Below are positions 24,972-37,240 of a stretch of 64,000 nucleotides of DNA, piece by piece. The DNA comes from Lithospermum erythrorhizon (lineage: Eukaryota > Streptophyta > Magnoliopsida > Boraginales > Boraginaceae): contig JADFUC010000933.1 of the NCBI GenBank assembly GCA_019722365.1, positions 50,444-114,443 of the forward strand, in the 5' to 3' direction. Within the stretch, counting starts at the first letter, position 1. The number at the start of each line of letters is the position of its first letter. Position numbers and translations under genes: made by a program. The notes beneath the pieces are model-generated. The model ran no database searches. It saw nothing but the letters and a program-made list of their open reading frames with translations, and was not told the DNA's origin.

Positions 24972-27900
24972 TCATCGTCCCTGCATAATAGTATCTGTCA
25001 GGTCATTCACAGTCGAAAATCGAAAGCATCCGGCGCTTGACTCATCAAGAAACCTTTCGGTATAGTATCCAGGGCGCTTTGGCAGTGGTAGCACTGCACT
25101 CTCACTATCAAGCATTAAGAGCACAGAAGCCATTGTTGGTCGATCTTCGTATGCCATAACACAAAGAGCCGAACTCATTGACCTTAGACTTCCGATAATG
25201 CGAAACGAGTCCCATCGACCTGATCAATTAGTTCAGAGGCTCTTCCTCCAAGCCATAGCTGCCATGCATGTCCAAGATGATTCAAAATAACAAAATTATT
25301 TACATAATAAGGTCGGAATATATGATTCAAATGCCGAGATTGAATAGTACTTTATTAGCTAAATTAGCATCTTACATGTCCAAGAAGATTGAAATCATGG
25401 TCAGGATGGTGAAATTGGTTATTCCTTTTCCCACTAAGTATTTCCAAAACTAAGACGCCGAGGCTAAAGACATCTGATTTCGTTGAGTATACACCATCAA
25501 TAGCATATTCCGGAGCCATGTAACCACTGCATGTATGGCCAAGTACAAAATTGAATGGGAAGTGAAGTGGAGGCAAATGTTACATCAAACTGAAAAATAC
25601 AAATACTTACTAGGTACCAACAACTCTTTTCGTTTTCATTCTCAGTTGATCTTCTCCAATAGTTCTAGCCATGCCAAAATCAGATATTTTTGGGTTCATC
25701 TCACTATCTAGAAGCACATTGCTCGCCTTGAGATCCCTATGAATTACTCTCAATCTTGAATCTCGATGAAGATAGAGAAGGCCTCTACAAATTCCCGTGA
25801 TTATAGCAAAGCGCCTCCTCCAAGCTAGTAAATGGTTGTTTACTAAAGAGCCACCTGGAACATACAGATGAAAGAGCGTCAGGATAAAAGCATGAGAGCA
25901 TATCCTAAGTGTCCTGAGTAAATTTACGAGGATGAAGTTATTAAGAGAGAACCAAATATATATGAGTCCAAGCTCCCATTTGGCATGTACTCGTATACAA
26001 GCATTCTCTCGTCTCCATGAATGCAGCAACCAAGAAGCCTGACCAAATTTCTGTGTTGAAGCTTTGCAATCAGCATAACCTCATTCTTGAATTCATCTAG
26101 CCCCTGATTCGAAGTTTCTGCAAGCCTCTTTATGGCTATTTCTTGTCCGCTTTCTAATTTTCCCTATGATTTCAATAGTGAAATACATGAGATCCTGCAT
26201 CTTATTCCCATTTCCTCACTTTATAAAATTGCACTTTCATAGTGATAGTGTGACCAAATAGTCGTACCTTGTAAACAGGTCCAAAACCACCTTCTCCTAT
26301 CTTGTTCATATTAGAATAGTTCTGAGTTGCCCTAGTAACAATATCAATGTCAAAATAAGGTAATTCAAAGTTTTCCTTCTCTCTTTCCTGGCCGAGCATG
26401 CCTATCGAGCAAGGAAGTGGACATATGAGAAGATAGAAAAGAAGTATCATCAATATTTTCTTACCTCAATGATATATCAAGTATCAACCATATAAACCTT
26501 ATATGCATAATCCACAGAACTCAAATAATTCTTTTGAACTCAGACGTTTTTTTCTTATTGATCATATTCTTCTTGATGTTTAGCAATCCAGGAATAAGTG
26601 CATATCAGTATCACTCAACACATAAACCAATATCTTAATATCTTCCCATTTTTAACAAGTTGCTCTCCACATTTTCATCAAACCATTTATGATTTCAAAA
26701 TCTCAACATGACAAATGTATACCATATATAGAGTTGTCAATGTTCACTTGCATTGCAAATGAGATGGACAAATATGGAATCATGCATTGCTGTAACACAC
26801 AATGTAAATTTTCAAAAACATTGTGCAAAGTCGGTAAATTTGTTAAGAATCAATTTGTCACCTAATTTCGAAACATAACCTTTTACACCACGTACAAGGT
26901 TTTAATTATAACCAAAATCAATGCAGGCGGGCTGATGTAATACCCGACCCAAAAACTTGTATGTGTGATATGTTTGATATGATTTGATCATACTCACCAT
27001 ACCAAAATGCATCTTATTTTTAAACTCATCTCATAAAAATCTAGTGTTAACGTGCTGAGCTAGTGGTAATTGGGTTGAAATGAAGAATTTTGGTGACTGT
27101 GGAATTCCATCGTGAGTGGTGGTCACGATGGTGAGTTGTATTCGCGGAGGCACTTTCTGTCGTGACCTCCATAGTGAGTGTTGGTCACGATGGGGGTCAA
27201 CATGGCTTAGTACGAGTAGACTTTAATTTCAGGCGGTTTCGGCCCAATTCTTTCCTAATTTGAAGAGACTAACAAGTATAATTTCATTTACAGATATAGG
27301 ATGCTTTCTACAGTTTTATTAATCATACAAATACAGAATGTAGAAGAATCCTAGAATAATATTGTGCTTAATATTATCAAGAACATGCTGTTCTCGCCAA
27401 GCTGGTAGCTTATCTTTGTTCTTGATAGGATTTGCGGGTCGAGATTTTCGTATAAGAAAAATACTCAACATGTATTATAGCCTATGAAAGGGCCAGAATC
27501 CATCTTCTTCTGCTTATTAGTGGATTCTCGCAGTTAAAGAACAGACGTACTTACATCGGTAACCCGTATAAAATTCTTGTGTCTCGCTTATTTCCGCATC
27601 TCTTAAATTTCTTTGCTGCTTTTATCGATTGCTCGAAACTGGAAGCATTTAGGGTGTTAAATCCTAACAATTGCACGTAGCTCGGTCGTAGCTCGTCACA
27701 GTTTAAGAATCAGTCAGAAGTGAAGGAATCAGACACATGTCAGAGAAATTCGATGGAATCGATTTTCCACATCGAAGATGCGCATTTATGATTATCTATA
27801 CTGTTGCCTCCTCGAACAAACTATTGCGGAGCAGCCTCAAGCATTTTGACGAGGATGAATGGACGGAATCGACAAAGGTGCTTCGTGTGATTAGATCTGT

Positions 27901-30900
27901 TTGTCAAGGAACGTAATTGCTAACGCTCCTAAGGAGACCACCACAAAGCGGGCCGACGAAGGCTTTATGATTCGTATTTAGAACCTTCTACAAATAATAA
28001 GGTACTTCTGACTGTCAGCCACCTTAAGATGTCGTAGTACACCCATAGCGTAGACACTCCTTTAATGATTTCATTAGCATTATTAATCAACTATCGACGG
28101 TAGATGTTAATGTTGGATGATGGTGACAAGTGCCCGATTTTGCTAGCTTCACTGTGTGGGGAGCCTAAATGCAGGCGCTGCCAAGAATTCCAGAAAATAA
28201 CAAGGCTGAACTTAAGGCGATCAGAGTTTATCCTCGCTCCTGAGGAGGTACGAAGCTTCATGTAAGTGAAGGTGCTAAGGTTCCGGTGATTAAGCGTGGG
28301 GAAGAGGGAAGAACGGACAGAGGTTTTAAAATAGCTGAGATCATGCAGTGCAGTGTAAGTAATTCCCGATCTTTTGCGCCTAAGCCTGAGGCAAACGGGT
28401 CACACGAAGAGGCACGCAAAGCCAAAGGATGCTCATGTTGTGCTGGTTTACTATTCCGAGGCTTTGGTTTTATCTCTGAATGCTTTCTGATTCCCCGGAT
28501 AAGAGATTCGAGCTTCTTTTCATACTTCGCATGATGTATGTAACGTGAATTATGTTTTTGAATTATGGGATCGTCTTCACGATGGCAGTGAATACTGATG
28601 TAGTAGGTACGGTTTTAATCAAATTGTCTAATGGTTCTTCGAAACCCATTAAAAGCGTGAGTAATGCCCGAAATTAGGAAGAGTTTAATTTCGTGAGCCA
28701 CCGACGTATGATGCATATCGAATCCATTTCAAGATGGTAACCGAAGGTTGTTCGGGAGCAATGGTAATAGCAAGTATGTAAGTCGCAATTTAATACCTGA
28801 TGGTTCTCGTAAGAGGTCAAGAGAGGATCTGGTGCGTAGAAAGAGTGGTATTCAAGTTACGAGTTTCTACTAAGATAAAAGGATCAATAAGCAGAAATTC
28901 CTCGCTCGATACCGGTAGGTTCTCGAGATTCCGAGGAGCCGTGTAAATGAAGAGTATCAGTCGTAAAGATACCCCAACCGATGTAATGTAATACTGCTTG
29001 GTGATAAGTTCGAGGTCAAGGAACTCAGCGATGCAACCTGCTCAAGGCTGCATGAATCAAATGAGTTAGCGAGCTTGTTTCAAAGTCATGCGGTAGGTAT
29101 TTCAACCTCTTGACTTTCATAATCGTTGAAAAATGTTCATCAAACATCGAGGGTCAATGAATTAGATCAAGGAAGTCAGCCGACGCTTGAACGGGAAGCG
29201 CGTAAGAGAGAAATTATCGATGACCAATCAAACTTGAGGTTTTCCAAGGTGCCCACCGGGGCATCGCAAGCAAAATGCGTAGTATGTTGATTATCTCGAC
29301 GTAGGGAAAGTCCAACGGAGTAGAGGTAAGGACTATTCTAGATTCTCTCTCGTAGTCGCTCGTGTCATTCGCGATGTTCGGGGATTGGAAAAGAAGGTAT
29401 CAGTTGGATCACTGGAGTTCGTGACGTATTTAACTCGGGAAGGCCGCCGCAGATGGTGTTTTGAAGACGGTGGATCCTAAAATATCTTTAAGTGGGAGAT
29501 TGTTGAAATGTGAAGAATACTGTTGTGGACCTCCATCGTGAGTGTGGTCACGATGGGGTCACGACAGAGTTGTAATTGGCGAGGCATTTTTTCGTCGCGA
29601 ATTCCATAAATGGAAGTCGGGTCACGACGGGGGTCACGATGGCTTAGCATTTGTTAATTCTCCTAATTTGAGCATGGCCATTCCAATTCTTTCCTAATTT
29701 GAGTCTAAGTAGGTTGCACTCTCTTGCCTATAAATATGTGACGCTTTATAAGTTTTATAATCATACAAATACTAGAATAGAGAATAATCATTCTAAAAAT
29801 AATATTATATTTTTAATATTATCAAGAACATAGTTTTTGTTCTTGAAATAACTTAGAGAGTTTATATTTGTTCTTTATGTTTTCAAGCTGGTGATTTTGT
29901 GTATAAGAAAATACGCAACATAGATTATAGCTAAGTGGTAGGCTTCAGAACGATCTTCTCGTTTATTAGTGGATTCTGCAGAAGAAGAGTGACGTATCTT
30001 TCTACATTGGTGAACCTCGTATAAAATTTTGTGTCTGCTATTTCGACATAAATTTCGTTTGTTTTTACCGATTTGCTTGAAACTCCGAAGGATTTCTAGT
30101 GTTTTAAATCCTAGCCTGGATGGGCGACCAATGGAAGTTTCTTAGTGAGCACGCGAGTAAGGAGGATAAAACGTGGCCGAAAAAGCACCCACAAGGCCAG
30201 GAGCCACCATCAAATCTAATAACGACCACCCGTCCGCTGGGTCAAGGCATAATCGACCCGGTGGGGCCTACAGCTGAGCTGAGCGGTTTTCTCAATCTTG
30301 CAGTATACCTACCAAACTGAGAACACAATTCCATTGCTTAACACTAAATTTGGAATTGTTTTGAAAATCTACATAAATTCTATAGTTAAATAAAATTCTA
30401 TGGTCTTTCAATTTTGATACCATGCCTCCAAACTCAATCTATACGAACTTTCTCATTTTCTTCAACAAGACAATCTGTAAATAATGAAACAGAAATAGCT
30501 AACAGTTCAACTTGCCTTTTCCTTGTGATTTCCTCTTCCATATGATAATTGAAGCCAAACATATCAGCAAGATTGAAGTTGGAACGATCACTGCTACTAT
30601 CACGATCTTTATTTTCTTCCTAGAGTCCGATTTTGTCACTACAAAACGTCAAATGGTTTGGTTCAGTATAATTAAAATAAATCATAACTATTTATTCCAT
30701 CGACTTGACAAATTACCAATGTCTTCAGCAGAAACGCGAATGTGAAGTTTCTGACTCGCAGACAAGGTTAATCTCCTAATATCAATGAGGTCTCCAAACC
30801 AGAGCAAGCAACCACTCCCACCTCCTTTGGAATTTGCATCTGCATAAGCTGTACATGAACAGTTTCTCAGGCACTCAGCTTTACATTCCTCCTGAGTCAT

Positions 30901-31989
30901 AGTAGCATTCAGTTTGAACTGCAAAAGATCAGGCATTTTCAGACCGTCATACTCTTTGAAGTGTACTCTTTCAGAACAATTTGCAGGAGATTCTAGTACA
31001 CATCCACCGGACCAGATACGGACATTCCATTCCCACGGATTTGTAGGGATATATCCTGGGATACAGCTGCAGACATGAGCATCGTTTATGGTGCATATAG
31101 CGTTGGGGCCACAGTATGCATAATCTCCACAAAAGTCCTGGGGTATTTCAAGCATCACACGCCAATCGTTTTTATTCTTCTCCCTAAGAATTATCTGAAG
31201 AACGCCAGTGTGGTCTATAGATACCAACATCAATGATGAATTGCCTAATAAATAATGTTCATAATACACCTCAGAGTCATCAATTTTAATTTGAGTGCCA
31301 AAGGGGAGGCTAGTACTAAAAACTATTCCACCAAAGTCTATACCATTCCAGGGACCACTTCGGTAATGCTTCAAATCACCCTTCATGACAAAAATCTGCG
31401 GAACTCCATGGAGGTCCAAGCGATATGTGTATTCACCCGGAGAAGGATCATCTAAATTCTTCCAAGACGTAAGGTATCGATTCAGACCAGTCGTCAAGTC
31501 CCATCCAAATTTCATCCCAGGAATCATTGCATGTGATGGATGATCAAAGCTTTGCCAGAGAACACGCGCCTCTTCTTTCCCATCGCTCAAAATAAAATTC
31601 CCGGAATCTAAAAGATGAGCCACAAAGTTCTGCGATGATGAGTTTGTGATATTAGTAGACCAGAAGATCCTTTCTGCATTGTCTTGGAGAACCAAGTTTC
31701 CATCTTCTCGAATTCGGAGGACACCCGATGTATCGTTGAGCGGATTCTCTCTGTTTGCAATCCACACATACCGAGTTGGAGTGAGGTTGAACCAAACACC
31801 CAAGTAAAAATTCTTGGAATTTGCAAGACTGAAGAAGCCAAGATGGAACTGTTCTTTTGGTGACGTTATTGTACTATTATAAGTTATAGATTGTGATATG
31901 TGCAGTCTGTCAATTGAAATGGTTTTTCCTATGCAACATAAAATGACAACCAAAGTGAAACAAACTATACCAGACAAGTTCATCTTCAT
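24972..31989 (-). CDS. S-domain (G-type lectin) receptor-like Ser/Thr kinase
   Basis: Plasma-membrane receptor kinase of the S-domain family. Exons by splice sites: 30717-31989, 30512-30638, 26268-26401, 25953-26163, 25611-25854, 25376-25526, and about 24972-25258. The 211-nt fourth and 151-nt sixth exons look standard for the family. Exon 1 encodes a signal peptide (about residues 1-25), a B-lectin domain, an S-locus glycoprotein domain with SGPWNG, and a PAN/apple domain with [12 protein letters not shown]. Exon 2 encodes a membrane helix then KRKSQ. The kinase shows [28 protein letters not shown] and YMAPEYA. Problems: a 3-kb Copia element in intron 2, a shifted acceptor before exon 7, and a one-base frameshift near 25187 that ends the frame before [11 protein letters not shown]. 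The frame after the shift is open to 24972, so the damage may be recent or an assembly error. Confidence 0.85.
27071..27669 (+). repeat. 5' LTR of element IV
   Basis: Aligns along its length with 29501-30115 and with the solo LTR at 52150-52772. Features the CATCGTGA/TCACGATG inverted repeat at 27108-27130 and ends AATCCTAACA. Confidence 0.75.
29501..30115 (+). repeat. 3' LTR of element IV
   Basis: Begins TGTTGAAATG right after the polypurine tract. Contains the inverted repeat at 29534-29555 and a TATA box TATAAATA at 29729-29736. The 3' boundary is inferred from the 5' LTR end. Confidence 0.8.
30116..30511 (-). other. Remaining intron 2 of the receptor kinase
   Basis: Between the element IV 3' LTR and exon 2. 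A 66-residue plus frame (30120-30320) shows no known domain and lies in the intron; treated as chance. Confidence 0.4.
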
Positions 31990-32106
31990 ATATTGTTTTA
32001 TCTTACAACATATAATGAAGGAGGATTATCTAAGAAAAAACTGTACAAAAATGAAATTGTTAGAACATAACATAAGGGTTTTTCATTTCAATTCCACCCA
32101 TTTACT

Positions 32107-32222
32107 TTGACTGAATTAGCTCCTCAGATCAAAAGTGTGGCACTTTTGTCAAGGGTCAAAATTGACTGCAGAGGAGAAAACACGGCAAAGAGGGTCAAAA
32201 TTCATTAACTAGAAATTTGACT
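32107..32222 (-). promoter_or_regulatory. W-box cluster upstream of the receptor kinase
   Basis: Five TTGAC[CT] hexamers in 116 bp: TTGACT on plus at 32107, 32162 and 32217; TTGACC on minus at 32154-32159 and 32193-32198. They lie 118-233 bp upstream of the ATG at 31989. TTGAC[CT] is the known binding core of WRKY factors, which control many defence-related receptor kinases. The cluster is seen; its use is inferred. Confidence 0.5.
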
Positions 32223-32618
32223 TTTAAACCACAAGTCCATAAAAACAAACAAAAGCTAACAGAGTTGATAATGATAGGACTGAAGATATTTTTCTAGAAT
32301 CCCATTCACTATAAGTCAATCTCTGTGGCACTCTATACTTCATTATGTCGACCATTAAGTCTAACATTATTGATAAATAAATAAACTTTTTTGCCATGTT
32401 AACAAATAGATAACTGTAACAGTAAATACAAAATACCGTGTAATGAATTATATATTCGAAAATTGCTCTATAAACTCTTGGTGAAGAGATCCAAGTAGCT
32501 ACACCTAGTAGCTACCAGAAAATTATTCTTTCACATTAAGGTAGACAACACAATTTAATAGTAGCATTTTTTTTTGGGTTGGTGGGGACTTTTAATGATC
32601 CTATACAGACTGATTCTG

Positions 32619-32985
32619 TGACCTGATAATAAAGATTCAAGAAGGAATCACAATAGCCAGGACATTAATGATGGAGAGCTCCAACAATAAACGTGCATGA
32701 AGAACTTAGCTAGTTGTTCCTATTTTCTAGTTGATAGTTGTTGCTTTAGTTATTATTAGTTTTCCTAGTTTCATGTTTAGATAGTAGGTGGATTATCAGA
32801 TTAGTTGTAACGGCTAGTAGGGCCTTAGATTTCTCCACTTTGCTTGCTTAGTTGTAACAGACTTGGCTATATAAAAGCTATAGCTGATAATGAATAAACA
32901 ACCAGAAAATTGCACTGTTGTTACTATCTTGTTTTTGAGTTTTCGAGTAGTGATTAATGGTGGCTTGAGTGAAACTGATCCAACA
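32619..32985 (+). repeat. 5' LTR of element I
   Basis: Matches 54080-54352 strongly from 'cgtgcatgaaga' onward. Ends CCAACA, followed by the primer site. A TATA-like TATATAAAAG lies near 32870. The start is approximate. Confidence 0.8.
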
Positions 32986-33042
32986 ATTGGTATCAGAGCG
33001 AGGAGAGTATCATCACATCAATCTAATTAGCTTCATACACAA

Positions 33043-35791
33043 ATGAGTGAGGACAAGACCTTGACAATCATTCCACACTTTGATGGTCACTATGACCATT
33101 GGAGTGAACTAATGAAAAATCTGTTAAAGGCTAAAGGTTTATGGAGCATGATTGAGCGCGGATTTGTGGAACCTTTGGAGAATGCTTTGTTAAATGATCA
33201 TCAGAGACAACTGTTAGAAGAGTCAAGGGTCAAAGATCAAGTGAAGCATTATTTGTTCCAAGCAATTGAAAGAACAGTCATTGAGCAACTCTTGGATAGA
33301 AGAACCTCAAAGATAGTGTAGGATGCCATGAAGAAGAAGTATGGAGGTAATGATAAGGTAAAAAGGTCATTGTGCAATACAAAAATAAGAAAGGAGAGTG
33401 CATTGATGAGTATTTCTCTAGAGTGTTGATGGTGGCAAATAAGCTCAAGAGCAATGGTGAAGAGGTGTCTAACACAAAAATAGTAGATAAGATCATGAGA
33501 AAACTAAAAAATAGACATACATTGTGGTGGCTATTGAAGAGTCAAAGGACATAACCACAATGACTGTGGATGACCTGTAGAGCTCTCTAAATACTCATGC
33601 TCACAAGCTTATCAGGAAGAACAAGACTGAGGAAGACCAGGTCCTAAAGGTGGAAGAGAGGTTTGGAGGCAGAAGTAGAAGAAGGACAGTCTACAGAGGA
33701 AGTGGAAGAGGAAGACAACCCTACAATAAGTCTACCATTGAGTGCTTCAAGTGTCACAAAATGGGACATTTTTAGTATGAATGTCCAGCTTGAAAGGAAG
33801 CACACTATACTGCTTTTGATGATGAGGATGACTTGCTGCTTATGGCTCTAATTGATCAACCAAAGTCAGCTAAAGAAGGCATGTAGTTTATTGACTCTGG
33901 ATGCTCAAATCATATGTGCAATGATGAGAGAATGTTTGCTACTTTGGACAAGAGTTTCAATCACTCTGTGAAGTTAGGAAATAACAACAGATTGAGTGTT
34001 TCAGGAAAAGGAACAGTCAAAGTTATTTTGAAAGGAGTGTCTTATGCCATTGGAGAAGTTATGTGCCTGACCTGAAAAATAACTTACTGAGTGTTGGCCA
34101 GCTGCAAGAAAAAGGGTTAACTATTACTTTCAAGGATGGAAAATGCATTGTTTTACATCCAAAGAGAGAGAAAATCATTGAAACAGATATGTGCATGAAT
34201 AGGATGTTCATAGTTGTCCTTGAAGAACAAAGTACTGCAGATCAAGGGGAAGAATGCTTGCAAAGAACTTCAAATGAAGCTTTCAAACTTTGGCATGAAA
34301 GGTATGGTCACATCGGTGGAAAAGGAATGCAGACACTGTAGAACAAGAAGCTAGTAATTGGACTACCATCATTCAAGATTGAGGAGAACACTTGTGCTGA
34401 CTGTTTGAGTGGAAAGTAGACAAGGAAGTCAATGCCAAAACAAACAACCTGGAGAGCAAAAAAGGTACTTGAACTTGTTCACTCTGACATTTGTGGCCCT
34501 ATTACTCCTATATCTAGCAGTGGGAAGAAATACTTTCTGACCTTTATTGATGATTATAGTAGAAAGGGATGGGCATATCTCTTAGCAAATAAGTCAGAGG
34601 CATTTGAACAATTTAAGTATTTTAAGGCCATGCTTGAAAAGGAAACAAATGCAAGTATCAAATGTTTAAGAATAGATAGGGGGGAGAGTTTAATCCTACT
34701 GACTTCACAGAATACTACAAAACTATGGGCATTAAGAGGCAACTAACCACTGCATACGCACCCCAATAGAGTGGAGTGGCTGAGAGGATAAATAGAACTG
34801 TTATGAACATGGTGAGAGCCATGATCTCAGCCAAGAAAATGCCCAAAGTATTCTGGATTGAAGCAGTCATGTGGACATTTTATTTATTGAATAGATGTCT
34901 AACTGTGTCAGTTGATAATATGACTCCTCAACAGGCATTTAGTGGATTAAACCTGCAGTAAATCATTTAAGGGTTTGGGGATGCATGGCTCATGTTCACA
35001 TTCCTAAAGTTCAAAGAGGCAAATTGGATGAGAGAAGCATCAAATGTATCTTCTTGGGAGTTAGTAAAGGCACAAAAGGTTATAAACTCTTTGATGTACA
35101 AGCTAAGAGGGTTATAACAAGTAAAGATGTCGTATTTGAGGAAGACAAACATTAGGATTGGGAAAGGAGTATAAGCAGCAAACAAACACTGAGATTCAAT
35201 GGGAAGAGAATAATGCAGGAGGTACAGGAACTCAAACTGAGATGGAACCACAACAGGAGCAGAATGAAAATGAAACTGAAGAGGAAATAATAGCAGATGA
35301 CAGTCAGGATGAAAATCAAGGCTCAGATGTGGAGGAGAAGGATGAAAGCTCAAAATCAACAAATCAAGGGAGAGCTATCAGAACCACTTCAGGGAGAATA
35401 TACAGACATCCAAACTGGATGAAGGACTATGTATCTGGAAATGTCTTGAGTATAGAAGAGCAAATAAATATAGTTCAAGAAGGAGACCTGGAGGATTCTC
35501 TCACATTTGAAGAAGCAAGTACACATGAGAAGTGGAGGAAGGCCATGGATGCAGAGATGAATGTTATAGAGAAAAATAACATTTGATTCTTTATTGAATT
35601 GCCACAACACACAAAAGGGGTTGGAGTAAAATGGATTTTCAAGACAAAGAGGGATGAAGTAGGTGAAGTGACAAAGCACAAGGCCAGACACAAAAGGAAA
35701 GAATTGATTACTCTGAGGTGTTTGCTCCAGTTGCTAGGGTGGACACTATCAGGATGATGATTAATATTGCAGCACATAAGCGGATGGAAGA
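33043..35791 (+). pseudogene. Element I gag, protease, integrase and start of RT
   Basis: Starts at the first ATG after the primer site. Gag has a HFDGHYDHW segment; a CCHC knuckle ECFKCHKMGHF lies near 33740-33775; protease has FIDSGCSNHM near 33887; integrase has a zinc-finger block (LWHERYGH, then CADCLSGK) and the core HSDICGPI and FIDDYSR near 34480-34560; reverse transcriptase opens with VKWIFKTKRDE near 35630. At least eight in-frame stops and several frameshifts break it. Most stops are TAG where the family has Gln or Trp. The last codons before 35787 continue at 52104. Confidence 0.8.
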
Positions 35792-36659
35792 TGAAAAATG
35801 AACTCTAAACAATGTCATTCCTAATCAACGCTTAAAACACTTGATCACACAACAAATATCAAACACAATAAAGTAAATGACAGTAATGTAAATCACGCCA
35901 AGATTGTTTGTCCGGGGCTCTGTACTAATTTCACGCCTCAAGTGGCTGCCTAGCCCTAGTGGGAGAACTTCCACTATTCTTTGAAGTAATTACAAAGAGG
36001 CCTTATACAAACGCCTCGGCTTCCATGACGCCCCCTAACTACCTTCAACTTCTAGCTTCTAAGACTAGAACCTCCTATCTATGTTCCTCCCTTTTCGACA
36101 CTATCCTAATACTGATTTTAAATACAATTTCAATAAAAGTATTCAATGATCAATACAACAACGTGTTGTAAACAACCGTATTAATAGTTAGAAGAGTAGC
36201 ACTTTTTTCTAACACACCGACTCCACACTACACGAGTATGTTTATATATCAATACAAGAATGCTCTCTCAATAATAAAATATGTTTTCAATCATCTTCAT
36301 TCTTCAATTCAACGGTCTTTATATAGTGTAGATCTCGTAGGGTTTCGGCCTTTATTTATGGTAAGGTGTTTGATATGCAAACCGCCGCCTTCCATAAGTA
36401 CAAGAGTCCTTCTATAATTCCAACACTTGCCTTATCAACCAAACTTGATCTTCAAGGAATATCTTTCGAGTTCTATAGATTACCAAATTTTTATACGAGC
36501 AAATCTCAGAAATCTCGATCCACGCAAATGTAGACCGCCGATAACCCTTTCATTGTTTTGACACTTGGCAGTAGATGTCTTGATTCAACGTGTCATATGC
36601 CAACGATCATGACAACACGGTCTTCATGAAAACTTGAGCCAACTATCTACGCATCAACA
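35792..36659 (-). repeat. 3' LTR of element II (868 bp, complete)
   Basis: Reads TG...CA, with the end GCATCAACA at 36651-36659. Carries the uninterrupted version (36460-36464) of the site where element III entered the sister LTR. Confidence 0.85.
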
Positions 36660-37240
36660 AACTCCCCCTTTGGATAAGTTTTCAGCGACAAATCCCCAAG
36701 ACTCTAACCTCTTCCGAGGCAAAGCATAATAAGTGTTACAACAAATACAAAACACAAAAACATTAGATGCTCCAATCAATTGTCGTAAGCAAGTGGGTCA
36801 CAAAGAGACAACCAAAAACAACACACACAAAAATTGTCTCGAACCAACAAGTGACATAAAAATAGACAACCTACACAAAATAATCCCACCTATTTGGCAT
36901 AAAAACATGCTAAAATTCAGATTACATGTAGGTCGAGAAGTCTCATCTGACATCGGCAGGCTGAGAATGTAGCGTTAATCATCAACATTAGTTTATGCTT
37001 CAAAGACTACCAAGATCCGCAGAGTGAGCCTTCGACAAATGTGAGGGACAACAAATCATAAGGCTTGAATTTTGGCTCAAGTTCACCCATCCTAAGTTTT
37101 CACGAATATCTCGCTTTCCAAAGATCTTCTCTTCTCATCCTCATAGGCTTTGATCATCAAAGGCGGGCAAATTCTCCCCTTGTGTAAGACCGCATTTTCT
37201 AACCCCTTCATTTCCACATCCACCACTCTCTTACTAGAGT

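Larger units (their letters stand above)
27071..30115 (+). mobile_element. Copia element IV, internally deleted, in intron 2
   Basis: Two diverged LTRs (27071-27669 and 29501-30115) bracket about 1.8 kb. A polypurine tract AAGTGGGAGAT directly precedes the 3' LTR, which opens TGTTGAAATG. After the 5' LTR end (AATCCTAACA) the primer site is mutated. Frames at 27745-27905 resemble Copia gag (KFDGIDF, then DEDEWT) and 28440-28700 carry protease-region traces. Integrase, reverse transcriptase and RNase H are not recognisable. It lies opposite to the host gene strand. No clean target duplication is visible. Confidence 0.75.

Noticed and set aside
34967..35777. Minus frames of 100-131 residues opposite element I
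   Set aside because: Shadows of the plus-strand integrase-RT linker; the plus frame carries the recognisable domains.
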